Source: Marinilabiliaceae bacterium JC017 (GTDB taxonomy: Bacteria > Bacteroidota > Bacteroidia > Bacteroidales > Marinilabiliaceae). Taken from it: DNA of 64,000 nucleotides. Below are positions 8,367 to 16,586 of this stretch, one piece after another. Numbering within the stretch: the stretch's first letter is position 1; each line of letters starts with the position of its first letter. The stretch lies in contig RHGE01000026.1 in assembly GCA_004296775.1 (NCBI GenBank), positions 1 through 64,000 of the forward strand, given 5' to 3'. Below the pieces are notes generated by a model. That model was not told where the DNA came from, searched no databases, and worked only from the letters and a program-made list of their open reading frames with translations. Made by a program: the position numbers and the translations under genes.

Positions 8367-9044
8367 ATGAAAAGTATACTATACACCCCTGAGATGTTTA
8401 CGGCCACCATTCAAGGCCGAAAAACACAAACCAGGCGCCTGGAGAAAAGCCTGGCTAACATTAATAAAAAGCCCGGCAAGTGGGAATTCAAAAGTCTGGG
8501 AGAGTCCGCAGTTCAACATGCCTATTTTAAACCAGATTATAACAAGGATATTCTAATAGGTGCGCGGCCAAAATATTTCAAAGGCGACATCTGTTACCTC
8601 CGTGAGGGATTCAGGATTCCAAAAGAATTCGATAAACTTAAAGCCAGCGAAATAAAAGCCTGCCCGGTGGAATATAGAAACGGAGGAACCACCAATTGCA
8701 TCGGGGATAAGATCAGTGATCCCGGCAAATGGCGATCGCCCTATCATTTACCGGCGCATCTTGCACGGTACTTTGTAAAGATTACCAATGTAAAGGCAGA
8801 GCGTATAAAGAATATTAAAGACGAAGAGTGTATAGCGGAAGGTATTAATATATGCTGTGACATAATACCAAATTGCTTTTTTCCTAATTATACAAAAAAA
8901 ACCAGTTTCACAGACAGCTCATACGCATCTTTCAAAAGCTTATGGATTTCACTTTACGGAGAAGAATCCTGGAAAGCCTCCCCCTGGGTATTCGTTTACA
9001 CACAACAGTTATGCGATAGAGAAGGAAAGGAGGTGCAACCATGA
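8367..9044 (+). CDS. ASCH-like phage protein
   Basis: 225 residues from the ATG at 8367. The N-terminus (LYTPEMFTATIQGRKTQTRR) followed by GDICYLREGF, a KWRSPYHLPAHLARYFVKIT segment and VKAERIKNIKDEECIAEGI is the pattern of the phage ASCH-type family often found in early regions. ASCH domains have a PUA-like fold and bind RNA or modified bases; the precise role here is not known. The gene ends in EVQP, whose codons carry a strong AGGAGGTG ribosome site for the next gene. Confidence 0.7.
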   Translation: MKSILYTPEMFTATIQGRKTQTRRLEKSLANINKKPGKWEFKSLGESAVQHAYFKPDYNKDILIGARPKYFKGDICYLREGFRIPKEFDKLKASEIKACPVEYRNGGTTNCIGDKISDPGKWRSPYHLPAHLARYFVKITNVKAERIKNIKDEECIAEGINICCDIIPNCFFPNYTKKTSFTDSSYASFKSLWISLYGEESWKASPWVFVYTQQLCDREGKEVQP

Positions 9045-9664
9045 TACCCGATATCTCACTAGCGATGGACTATGTGCACGAATTACACCCGCGCGACTTA
9101 GGCGAATTAATTAAAAGAGCTGAAAGCTTTAAAGCTGCCACCTACGAATATAAGATTGGAAAAACCATCATTACTGTGGATGACAACCGCAACCGCATAT
9201 GGATAGAGGCTGAATATGGTCACTTCACATACGCCTGGGGAGCTCCTGGAAAAAGCTTTAAAGAGTTTCTTACAAATCTTAACAAAAGTTATGTGGTGGG
9301 AAAGATGAGAATCGAGCCTGTGTTCGATAACCGTGCATCCTTTGCCGCATTGCGAAAAGCAATAAAAGAGGCCATCCCTTATTATAAAGAGATGGAGTTT
9401 CAGAAAAGCGTGAGAGATAACATTAAACATGGACAGAAATTAGTAGATGACTCAACCCAGTTTATGAAATTCATTTCTGAAATGAATACAGGCTTTTTAT
9501 CCTCTTGGTATCTCCTGGAGGACAAAAGTCTTGAGGAAGAATTAAGGCCATTGTTTTCTGAGCCATGGGAATACATTAGAAAAAAGGAATCAACAACTGA
9601 AAAACGTTTCTGGAAGGATTTTCAAAAGTTTCAAAACATTCTAAAACAGGAGGTGCAACCATGA
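9041..9664 (+). CDS. hypothetical protein, 207 residues
   Basis: Not recognised. It overlaps the gene before by ATGA and ends in QEVQP because its last 18 bases repeat the coupling sequence found at its own start (AGGAGGTGCAACCATGAT at 9028 and 9648). The sequence is mixed charged and aromatic with no transmembrane segment. The N-terminal part reads as beta-rich, and the C-terminal part (about 120-207) is helical. Confidence 0.55.
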   Translation: MIPDISLAMDYVHELHPRDLGELIKRAESFKAATYEYKIGKTIITVDDNRNRIWIEAEYGHFTYAWGAPGKSFKEFLTNLNKSYVVGKMRIEPVFDNRASFAALRKAIKEAIPYYKEMEFQKSVRDNIKHGQKLVDDSTQFMKFISEMNTGFLSSWYLLEDKSLEEELRPLFSEPWEYIRKKESTTEKRFWKDFQKFQNILKQEVQP

Positions 9665-9810
9665 TCGAAATAAGCAAAAGAAATGGAAACTGGGAGGCCT
9701 ACGTTGGTGGGGGTTTACTAGAATGGGACACTGATTTGGAGTGTTTGTTAAACAATTTAGCCAGCCAGGCTGATGAAATAGAATCTGAACTTGAGGAGGA
9801 AGAAGCATGA
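9661..9810 (+). CDS. small hypothetical protein, 49 residues
   Basis: The ATG at 9661 overlaps the previous stop (ATGA) and follows a full AGGAGGTG ribosome site. The product starts MIEISKRNGNWEAYVGGG and ends in an acidic run (ESELEEEEA). Its stop overlaps the next start (GCATGA). It is held as a real gene because of the tight coupling on both sides. Function unknown. Confidence 0.6.
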   Translation: MIEISKRNGNWEAYVGGGLLEWDTDLECLLNNLASQADEIESELEEEEA

Positions 9811-10205
9811 ATTATAAAGGCATAAAAACATATAAAGTCACAAACGATCGGGCATTCTTCGGCGAAATAGAGTCTACCATACAGGTAGACTTCAACCACC
9901 CGGACGTGATAGAAATCATCCGGCAAACCGTCAACTTTTTTATTACAGATAAAAAACTGAAAAATTACTATGACGGTGATGTTATTGTTGCTTTCCTTAA
10001 ACTTTTAGCTGCAAAAATTGCACGAATTCAAGCAGCTACAGATTATAACACGACTGGTGTTATATCAAAAATGAAGGAAGAAGAAGGTTTCCTTAATATC
10101 GATGGAACATTAGGGGTTAAGTTGATCTATTGCGAATTTATTTCTAACGAAGCTGAGGATTTTGAAGTTGAGGAGCAAGAAGAAAAGGAGGTCAGTCATG
10201 GATAA
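9807..10205 (+). CDS. DUF2528-like hypothetical protein
   Basis: 132 residues. The pattern of a beta-rich start, then a helix and YDGDVIVAFLKLLAAKIARIQ resembles the small phage family DUF2528, although I judge this from memory of the family's pattern only. The C-terminus is strongly acidic. The gene is embedded in a coupled early operon with overlaps at both ends. Confidence 0.55.
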   Translation: MNYKGIKTYKVTNDRAFFGEIESTIQVDFNHPDVIEIIRQTVNFFITDKKLKNYYDGDVIVAFLKLLAAKIARIQAATDYNTTGVISKMKEEEGFLNIDGTLGVKLIYCEFISNEAEDFEVEEQEEKEVSHG

Positions 10206-10350
10206 AGCCATTCATATTATTACTGAACGCCTTGAGCAGCTACAGCGAGAAGCGAATTATGCACATTTGGATCCAAAAATAAAGGAATATCACAACGTGC
10301 GGATTAACGAGTGCGAGACGCTATTAAGAATCATTGAATTAAAAGGTTAA
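10198..10350 (+). CDS. small hypothetical protein, 50 residues
   Basis: Starts at the ATG at 10198, just after AAAGGAGGTCAG, and overlaps the previous stop by 8 bases. The short product (MDKAIHIITERLEQLQREAN...) is predicted all helical and possibly dimerising. An upstream in-frame ATG at 10162 has no ribosome site. Function unknown. Confidence 0.55.
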   Translation: MDKAIHIITERLEQLQREANYAHLDPKIKEYHNVRINECETLLRIIELKG

Positions 10351-10367
10351 TCTTTAATTCGTCAACT

Positions 10368-12758
10368 ATGACTATCCTTACAACATATGTGCCCATCATC
10401 CATAAAGAAGAGAAATTTGTTCTTTTCCCTTCATTCTTTCACAAAAGAATATGTATGGAATTGGGCGTCACCAAGAAACAAAACCAGATACGTTTATATA
10501 CAGAATGGGACGAACGGAGATATGGGTTCGATGCCAATATTTTCAGTGAAGATGAAGACGGGAACATTCGCATCTTGGTTTACACTCTTGGCCGCGAAAC
10601 GATTCAGATCCGTGACAAAAATGCGGATCCCACACGTGTAACCATTGCCAATAACCGGTCGCAGAATTGGTATATCACGCGCCTGAAACATCCCCTTGAG
10701 GTAAAAAAGAAGGATGGCGGTGTTGATATTATGAAATACAAGATCCCGAAAGGAGCAGGTACGTTTCCTTTTTTTCCACCCAGCCTGGTGGAGAAATATG
10801 AGAAAAAGGTGAAGATTAAAACATTGGTGCTAACAGAAGGATATTTCAAAGCCTTCAAAGGGGCCATGCACGGGTTGGATATTGTTGGTCTTTCTTCGAT
10901 CTCTCATTACCGACAAAAGGATACGCAACAACTCTATTCCGATGTTTTGAAGATAATTCGGGAGTGTGAAGTGCAAAATGTAATCATCCTATACGATGGA
11001 GACTGTCTTAGTATCTCAACCAAGGCCCTGGAGAAAAGCGATGATCTTTATAAGCGGCCTAATATTTTTTTCAATTCAGCGAAAAACATTGCCGATTTGT
11101 TAAAAGACTTTGAAGTTTCGGTCTATTGGTCAATGGTGAATAGCTCTGAAATTGAAAACCAGCCTAAAGGATTAGATGATTTACTTATCGAATTAAAAGG
11201 TGAAGAGGAGGAAGTGCTTAATGATTTGGTTTCATTATCCCGGCCAGGTAAATATTTTCGCCGGTCTAATATTACCCGGTCAATAGGCGCGTTGCATAAA
11301 ATCTTTCACATAAAAAATGCGCTCACTTTCTATCATTTCCACCAGGAAGCAATACAAAATCGAGAATTCGTTTTTAATGGAACCAAGTACGTTTACAACG
11401 AAGAGAAAGACCAGGTTGATATTGTACAACCAAAAGAGGCGAAAAATTACTTCAGGGTTGGTGATGTCTACTATGAATATGTGAGTATTCCTAACCAATA
11501 TCACCAGCTGGAAAAGTATTTTCATAAAAGAGGGAAAGAAACCATTCGGGAAGACCACGGGAAAGACTTTTTCAAGCATATTCCAAAGTATAAGGCTTTT
11601 TGTAACGTTCCCAATAACGTGAACTATCAACCGGTAATACACAATTGTTTCAACGTGTTTCACCCTTTTCCTCATTCCCCGGAACCGGGCACGTGTGTGA
11701 AAACAAAAATTTTTCTAAAACACATCTTCCAGGAGCATTATGAGCTGGGATTAGATTACGTGCAACTCCTCTATCAGGAGCCTACACAGGTTATGCCAAT
11801 ACTCTGCCTGGTGAGTAAGGAAAATAGTACCGGTAAATCAACATTCGCCTACTGGCTTAAGGAGATATTTGCGGCAAACATGGCCATAGTAGGAAATGCA
11901 GAATTGAACGACTCTTTTAACGGTGCATGGGCTACCAAGATGTTAGTTGCCTGTGACGAGGCTTTCATTGAGAAGAAAACCACTGTTGAGCGAATAAAGA
12001 TGCTTAGTACGGCAAAGAAAATCACCCTGAGGATGATGCAGAAAGATGGAGAAGAGATTGACTTTTTCGGGAAATTTATCCTGATAAGTAACAATGAAGA
12101 AAACTTCATCTATGCCACCGAGGATGATATTCGTTATTGGGTAAGGAAGGTTCCACAGATTCGTAAAGAAGACATGGATCCGAACTTGATGGAAGACTTG
12201 ATAGATGAAATACCAGCCTTCCTGAATTTCTTAAATAACCGGCAAATGACCACCGAAAAGAGTTCTCGTATGTGGTTCAAGCCGGAAGATCTGATAACAG
12301 AAGCTCTCATGAAAGTAAGGGCGCATAGTCGCCCGGGAGCTGAAAAGATGGTGCGCAGTCGTATTGAATCTATGTTTCTGGATTTTGGAGACAAACAGAT
12401 TCTCATGAGCGTGAATGACATTTGCAAAGAGTTTTTTCATAACCGTTTCGAACCTTCATACATCGAAAAGATTTTACGTGAAAATGTGAAGGTGGACAAC
12501 TATAAGAACGCCGAAGGAAGAAAGGTTTCTAAACGCTACAGTTATCCCAGATTTGAAACAATCTATAACAATAACAGGCCTGAAAAGATACGCGTTGATG
12601 TTAAGTGTATCGGCCGGCCATATGTATTTATCAGATCAGAGTTTATTAAACCAAGTGAGGAAGTAACGTATCTGGATAAAGAACCTGAATCCTCAGTGCC
12701 GCTTGAAGAGACGGTTCAGCAGGGAGGATTATACAATCATCTGAAAAATAAAAATTAA
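10368..12758 (+). CDS. phage primase-helicase (TOPRIM plus D5-like ATPase)
   Basis: 796 residues. The N-terminal third contains a TOPRIM-like domain of the DUF3854 type: TLVLTEGYFKAFKG near residue 152 with the catalytic Glu, and VIILYDGD near 205. The C-terminal half is a superfamily 3 style helicase, as in virulence-associated E/D5 proteins: Walker A SKENSTGKST near 485, Walker B region MLVACDEAF near 525 and sensor FILISNNEENF near 565. It should prime and unwind DNA for phage replication. It is the largest early gene, and the TGTTACA repeat cluster 1.3 kb downstream is the best candidate origin. Confidence 0.85.
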   Translation: MTILTTYVPIIHKEEKFVLFPSFFHKRICMELGVTKKQNQIRLYTEWDERRYGFDANIFSEDEDGNIRILVYTLGRETIQIRDKNADPTRVTIANNRSQNWYITRLKHPLEVKKKDGGVDIMKYKIPKGAGTFPFFPPSLVEKYEKKVKIKTLVLTEGYFKAFKGAMHGLDIVGLSSISHYRQKDTQQLYSDVLKIIRECEVQNVIILYDGDCLSISTKALEKSDDLYKRPNIFFNSAKNIADLLKDFEVSVYWSMVNSSEIENQPKGLDDLLIELKGEEEEVLNDLVSLSRPGKYFRRSNITRSIGALHKIFHIKNALTFYHFHQEAIQNREFVFNGTKYVYNEEKDQVDIVQPKEAKNYFRVGDVYYEYVSIPNQYHQLEKYFHKRGKETIREDHGKDFFKHIPKYKAFCNVPNNVNYQPVIHNCFNVFHPFPHSPEPGTCVKTKIFLKHIFQEHYELGLDYVQLLYQEPTQVMPILCLVSKENSTGKSTFAYWLKEIFAANMAIVGNAELNDSFNGAWATKMLVACDEAFIEKKTTVERIKMLSTAKKITLRMMQKDGEEIDFFGKFILISNNEENFIYATEDDIRYWVRKVPQIRKEDMDPNLMEDLIDEIPAFLNFLNNRQMTTEKSSRMWFKPEDLITEALMKVRAHSRPGAEKMVRSRIESMFLDFGDKQILMSVNDICKEFFHNRFEPSYIEKILRENVKVDNYKNAEGRKVSKRYSYPRFETIYNNNRPEKIRVDVKCIGRPYVFIRSEFIKPSEEVTYLDKEPESSVPLEETVQQGGLYNHLKNKN

Positions 12759-12761
12759 GCC

Positions 12762-12959
12762 ATGCAAAAACAGACCAAAAAAAGATACAGTCTTGGAGAA
12801 ATGGAACCTGGTGATCGGTTCTTTTTTACCAGCGACAGCAAAAAAAACGTCTGGCAAGTAACCAGTCAGACCAGTGACTATAAAACTATTGAACGTCCCG
12901 GCAAAAAACACAACTATAGTAAATTGAACAAAAACGTGGTGTTTTTACGTAAAATTTAG
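12762..12959 (+). CDS. small basic hypothetical protein, 65 residues
   Basis: Not recognised. The start KRYSLGEMEPGDRFFFTSD and an SKKNVWQV strand suggest a small beta-barrel-like fold, and the protein is Lys-rich. It lies 3 bases after the primase-helicase stop, so it is probably co-transcribed. Confidence 0.5.
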   Translation: MQKQTKKRYSLGEMEPGDRFFFTSDSKKNVWQVTSQTSDYKTIERPGKKHNYSKLNKNVVFLRKI

Positions 12960-12991
12960 TGTATTATGGATGAACTTTAAATCTTAATGAT

Positions 12992-13198
12992 ATGAAAAAA
13001 GAAACTCCTAAAGGCAAAGTTACTTTTGATGATTTTTCTGAGTGGCTTGATGCAGAACCAAAAGAAGCAATGAAAAGGCAATTTGCTTTAGATGGAAATA
13101 TGGAAGACGCTATTCAAACAGAATCATTTCTATTATGGTATTTGGAAAAGTATGGTTGTACTCCTGATTCAATAAAAGTTAAAGAGGAAGCTAAATAA
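12992..13198 (+). CDS. small hypothetical protein, 68 residues
   Basis: Not recognised. It is a mostly helical protein containing FDDFSEWLDAEPKEAMKRQF. It is more AT-rich than the primase gene before it, and could be a recent accessory gene. Confidence 0.5.
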   Translation: MKKETPKGKVTFDDFSEWLDAEPKEAMKRQFALDGNMEDAIQTESFLLWYLEKYGCTPDSIKVKEEAK

Positions 13199-13221
13199 TA
13201 AACTCATGTAAATTAACAAGA

Positions 13222-13431
13222 ATGTATAAAGGATTAGAGCACACAAACAAATTAAAGAGAGAACAAATAGTGTTATGTAGATGTCCACAATGGTGTGATA
13301 CTGGATATCAAGTAGCAATTTGGACTGGATGTAAATTTGATTATCCTGATGCACCAAACGACATGTTTCACGATTGCGTAATAGCATTTATGCCACTAAA
13401 TAAAGATGGAGAACCTTGTGATTTGAACTGA
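13222..13431 (+). CDS. small hypothetical protein, 69 residues
   Basis: Not recognised. It has the layout of a beta-rich single domain, with RCPQWCDTGYQVAIWTG near the middle and FHDCVIAFMPL near the end. Its four cysteines could bind a metal. Like its left neighbour it is AT-rich. Confidence 0.5.
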   Translation: MYKGLEHTNKLKREQIVLCRCPQWCDTGYQVAIWTGCKFDYPDAPNDMFHDCVIAFMPLNKDGEPCDLN

Positions 13432-13467
13432 ACTTTCCCTATCAGAAGAGTCTTAAATATTACTTAA

Positions 13468-13914
13468 ATGAAAATAAAAATAACAAGCAGAATAGCCTTT
13501 GATCTTTTAAAAGACATGGGACACAGGATGAAAAAAGGAAAAGATTTCGAATACAATCCCTATGCATTCAACTTTTGGGATTTCATGCGAGACCAGTTCA
13601 AGCACGAGATTAATCGGGATCCGGTGCATCCTACCTTTAAAAAACTTTTTATCAATAAATATGGAACATCCTATAACCCGGCAGGGTTTCTGGAATACTG
13701 GTTCCATAAAGCCATTCAGGAATCAGGATATGATGTTTGTATTATATGCCCAAATCCCTGGGAAAAAGATTATAAGCCAATTAAAGTGTTGCTGCGCAAA
13801 CAAATCGAGACCGGTCTATCAGCGCAGCATGCCTTCATTGATGAATCTAAAAACCGTATGGATCTGGGCGACAATGACTGGGGTGTCGACTACAAAAAGA
13901 ACGAAAATAAATAG
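13468..13914 (+). CDS. early protein with a C-terminal copy of a terminase segment
   Basis: 148 residues; the N-terminal 115 are not recognised. The last 32 residues match two pieces of the phage's own large terminase. SAQHAFIDESK corresponds to SAQHAFIEEMK (the terminase Walker B region), and RMDLGDNDWGVDYKKNENK to RVDLGEDAWFIDYEKNVNE. The two pieces are about 41 residues apart in the terminase but only a few residues apart here. The DNA is also alike, with an identical 14-base run GCGCAGCATGCCTT and a 13-base run TGGATCTGGGCGA. This looks like a duplicated and internally deleted terminase fragment fused to an early gene. Its function is unknown; it could interfere with packaging or bind a terminase partner. 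Confidence 0.65.
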   Translation: MKIKITSRIAFDLLKDMGHRMKKGKDFEYNPYAFNFWDFMRDQFKHEINRDPVHPTFKKLFINKYGTSYNPAGFLEYWFHKAIQESGYDVCIICPNPWEKDYKPIKVLLRKQIETGLSAQHAFIDESKNRMDLGDNDWGVDYKKNENK

Positions 13915-13939
13915 ACTACATTATCTCCTTTCTTCCTCA

Positions 13940-13966
13940 AAAGCCACCTCGTAAGGTGGCTTTATT
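13940..13966 (+). terminator. terminator closing the early operon
   Basis: AAAGCCACCT / AGGTGGCTTT with a 4-nt loop, followed by ATTTATA. It lies 26 bases after the stop at 13914 and directly before the repeat cluster. Confidence 0.75.
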
Positions 13967-14089
13967 TATATCTCTATTTCGGTATTTAAGTGCATCAAAA
14001 AATAAATAGATTAAAAAAGAGCTTTCAAATTGAAAGTTTTTTGAAAACACCTGGAATCCTCTAAAAAACAAAAATCAGCTTACACCCCC

Positions 14090-14378
14090 TGTTACATGTT
14101 ACATTCCTTGTTACTCGTTATCTTTTACTCTTTTATCTTTTTTACCTGTTACATTGCTGTTACATCTTAAAATTATAAATAAAAGAATAATAAGAGATAG
14201 AGAATATTAAGAATGAATAAAAACAAACAAGGTGTTACGGGGTTGATACAAGACTTAAAAGTCTGAAATGTAACACCCTAGCTTACCTGTTACACCCTGT
14301 TACATCCCCTGTTACACCTCTATTTTTTTAATTATCTAATAGTTATAAAGAAAATGTAACAGTGTAACAGGTGTAACA
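14090..14378. repeat. cluster of 13 TGTTACA/TGTAACA repeats, candidate phage origin
   Basis: About 670 bases without a gene lie between 13914 and 14583, and 290 of them hold 11 exact heptamers TGTTACA or its reverse complement TGTAACA plus two one-base variants. Positions are 14090, 14097, 14109 (variant), 14147, 14158, 14233 (variant), 14269, 14288, 14298, 14310, 14355, 14363 and 14372. Several are spaced 7-12 bases apart. One pair forms a long inverted repeat, GGTGTTAC at 14231 and GTAACACC at 14270, around an inner AGACTT/AAGTCT hairpin. A 30-base AT-only-like stretch (14321-14350) lies before the last three direct copies. Iterons, an AT-rich segment and the position after the helicase gene fit a replication origin; a large operator is the alternative. 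Confidence 0.65.
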
Positions 14379-14582
14379 CCCTTTTGCTACCTTCCTGAGA
14401 ATAGCTGTTTTTACCAAATGGTCGCTTTCTTCTTTTTTTTGATAGTTAAAAATTGTAAGGAGAGACGTGTATTATCTTACAATCTCATATAATATAGGAG
14501 TGAATGCCCATCTGTATGTATGATGTATTTAAAAAACATACAAAATTGTCTATCTTTATACCACACCCACACACTTAGTATT

Positions 14583-15104
14583 ATGGCATCAGGAATAATT
14601 ACCACCGTCAAACTCGAACCATTTTTCAAGCAGTTTCTCCGGTCGCATTTTGAACAAGAAAACGACCTGGTATTCACTTTCCCAAAAGGACATGATTTGC
14701 AAAAGCGGTTAAACCTGCTTTTAATTAAAAAACCGATAAAGGCTTCGGAGCATAATTATGGCGAGGAGTCTTTTGAGATAGAACTCTATTACATGGAAGG
14801 GAAAGACGTGCGCCAACATAACTACATCAGTGAAACCGCTGCAAAAATATTTGCTCGGAAAATAAAAGAGTTTTACAGCATGATTTTCCATGAATTCTAT
14901 AATGCCCGCTACCGGTTCTTTACCCATAAGGAGATCGTTTACCAGTGGATGGAGCAGAATTGTTTCGATGAGTCGGCCTATGATCGGATTGAGCGTGATG
15001 CCCGCAGATATAGGCGAAAAAATTACAACAAAAACTATTACCAAAAGAAAACGTTAAAAAATGTTAAATCCTCCCCAGTTCAAAGCGCGCTTTGTCCGGG
15101 TTAA
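14583..15104 (+). CDS. hypothetical protein, 173 residues
   Basis: Not recognised. The ATG at 14583 is preferred to one at 14520 because the upstream stretch includes a promoter-like TATCTTTA box. The protein is aromatic and charged, and its C-terminus is strongly basic (RRYRRKNYNKNYYQKK), suggesting nucleic-acid contact. As the first gene after the repeat cluster it is a candidate repeat-binding or late-control protein, but nothing in it proves this. Confidence 0.55.
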   Translation: MASGIITTVKLEPFFKQFLRSHFEQENDLVFTFPKGHDLQKRLNLLLIKKPIKASEHNYGEESFEIELYYMEGKDVRQHNYISETAAKIFARKIKEFYSMIFHEFYNARYRFFTHKEIVYQWMEQNCFDESAYDRIERDARRYRRKNYNKNYYQKKTLKNVKSSPVQSALCPG

Positions 15105-15158
15105 GAGCCCTTAAGGAATCATAAGAGATAGTAAGAATCTTATAAGTAAAAAAGTAAC

Positions 15159-15542
15159 ATGAAACGCACATTCGCCAATTATTTTAAAATTACCCCGGCA
15201 AGTAATGTAACCTCCATCAGTGGAGATAACATTATGTTAGATCCGGCTCAAGAGCTCGATCTTATTCTTACAGAGAATAACCTCGAGCTGAAAGAAGAAC
15301 AGAAAGAAGCCGGAGCCAACGACTACTTTTTTCAATCCTGCCGCGCGGTTGCCCTGCCGGTAACCCCTGAGATAAGAGAAAAATACCGCAACACGCGTGT
15401 GGTTGTACAATATAATACCACACGAGGAGAAATCTTCACCTGGGGAACACGCGAAATCCCCGTACGCGTCAAACTCGACAGCAAGCTGGATGGTGATGAA
15501 TTCCTTTTCACCCGCAAATCGCCAACCCCTATATATATATAA
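15159..15542 (+). CDS. hypothetical protein, 127 residues
   Basis: Not recognised. It is a soluble, beta-rich looking protein that starts MKRTFANYFKITPASNV. It lies between the control region and the head genes, and a hairpin and the GTCCTTT motif follow its stop. Confidence 0.5.
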   Translation: MKRTFANYFKITPASNVTSISGDNIMLDPAQELDLILTENNLELKEEQKEAGANDYFFQSCRAVALPVTPEIREKYRNTRVVVQYNTTRGEIFTWGTREIPVRVKLDSKLDGDEFLFTRKSPTPIYI

Positions 15543-15563
15543 GTATCTCCGCCCCGTTAAATC

Positions 15564-15611
15564 AGCCGCTTTGTGCGGCTTTCCGTCCTTTACCCCCCTC
15601 TTCGTAGCTCG
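15564..15611 (+). promoter_or_regulatory. hairpin plus GTCCTTT late-gene motif, copy 1
   Basis: AGCCGC-TTTGT-GCGGCT (15564-15580) forms a hairpin, followed at once by GTCCTTTACCCCCC (15585-15598) and CTCTTCGTAGC. The same two-part motif recurs near 22181, 25246, 32749, 36239 and 44706, each time shortly before a late gene start. Here it precedes the head protease gene. It may be a phage late promoter or an RNA processing site. Confidence 0.45.
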
Positions 15612-15640
15612 TTTCTTGCATGGTGTAAACTAGATGCATC

Positions 15641-16576
15641 ATGCCTAAACTAAAGCACCCCTTTGCCACCAAGTTATTTACCGAACCTTTGTTTATGACT
15701 CCTGAAGCTCGTCTTCAGGCCATTATGCATTTAATGGCCCTGGAAACAGATGCTGAAATGGATGTGATTAAATATGGTGATATCGCTTCATCCTATGCCG
15801 GCAGGGTCGCCAAGACCTCCCAGATTAATGTAACCACCGAATTCAACGACAACGGGATTGAAGCCAATACCCTGGCCTTTCATTTTGTGGATGGTCCCAT
15901 CTGGGCCGACTACGATCCCTGGGGCTGGTATTTCTCCACCAAGCAATTTCGCGACGACCTTTTAGCCGCCGATGCCAACGATCGCATCATCGGCCATTTC
16001 GTGTATGTAAATAGTGGCGGTGGTGAAGCCTGGTACCTCGAAGTGGCTGCTGCTGCTATGGCAAGTCTCACCAAGCCGGTGTATGTATTCATCGAAAAGC
16101 GATGTTGCTCGGCCGGTTACTACCTAAGTGCCTATGCCGATAAGATTATATCAGCCACGGCCAACGACACCATTGGATCAATCGGGACCATGGTCGGCTT
16201 CTGGGATATCGGCCCCTACTTCGAATCCCTGGGGTTGAAATGGCATGAACACTACTCCACACTAAGTGACCTTAAGAATAAGAAATTTAACGACTTATTA
16301 GATGGAAAACCGCAACAGTACATCAAAGAGGAACTCGATCCGCTTGCCGAACAGTTTAGAAGCGCAGTGCGTGATGCGCGGACGCCCCTCGCCGCGCTCA
16401 AGGAAGACCACCCCGTCTTCAGGGGCGAAACGTTCGCAACATTTCGGGCCATCGAAGTTGGCTTAATCGATGCGCAAATGTCGCTCGAAGAAGCTGTGGC
16501 CGAACTCAACCGCGTAGCCCTCGACCGCGCCGACACCAGTAGTGCGGTTAATGATGCTTTAAAACTAATCTCTTAA
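15641..16576 (+). CDS. S49-family prohead protease
   Basis: 311 residues with the SppA/ClpP-like fold of peptidase family S49. FVYVNSGGGEAW near residue 124 is the substrate-binding strand. RCCSAGYYLSAYADKI near 155 carries the catalytic Ser in the position of the ASGGYY serine. IGSIGTMVGFWD follows, and a Lys in SDLKNKKF near 212 corresponds to the catalytic Lys. It should cleave scaffold and capsid precursors during head maturation. It is directly upstream of the capsid gene, as is usual for this protease type. Confidence 0.85.
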   Translation: MPKLKHPFATKLFTEPLFMTPEARLQAIMHLMALETDAEMDVIKYGDIASSYAGRVAKTSQINVTTEFNDNGIEANTLAFHFVDGPIWADYDPWGWYFSTKQFRDDLLAADANDRIIGHFVYVNSGGGEAWYLEVAAAAMASLTKPVYVFIEKRCCSAGYYLSAYADKIISATANDTIGSIGTMVGFWDIGPYFESLGLKWHEHYSTLSDLKNKKFNDLLDGKPQQYIKEELDPLAEQFRSAVRDARTPLAALKEDHPVFRGETFATFRAIEVGLIDAQMSLEEAVAELNRVALDRADTSSAVNDALKLIS

Positions 16577-16586
16577 TTCTTCTTAA

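Noticed and set aside
14090-14378. CRISPR array as an explanation of the repeat cluster
   Set aside because: The repeats are heptamers in both orientations with irregular 0-60 base spacing and no cas genes; there is no CRISPR array in the window.
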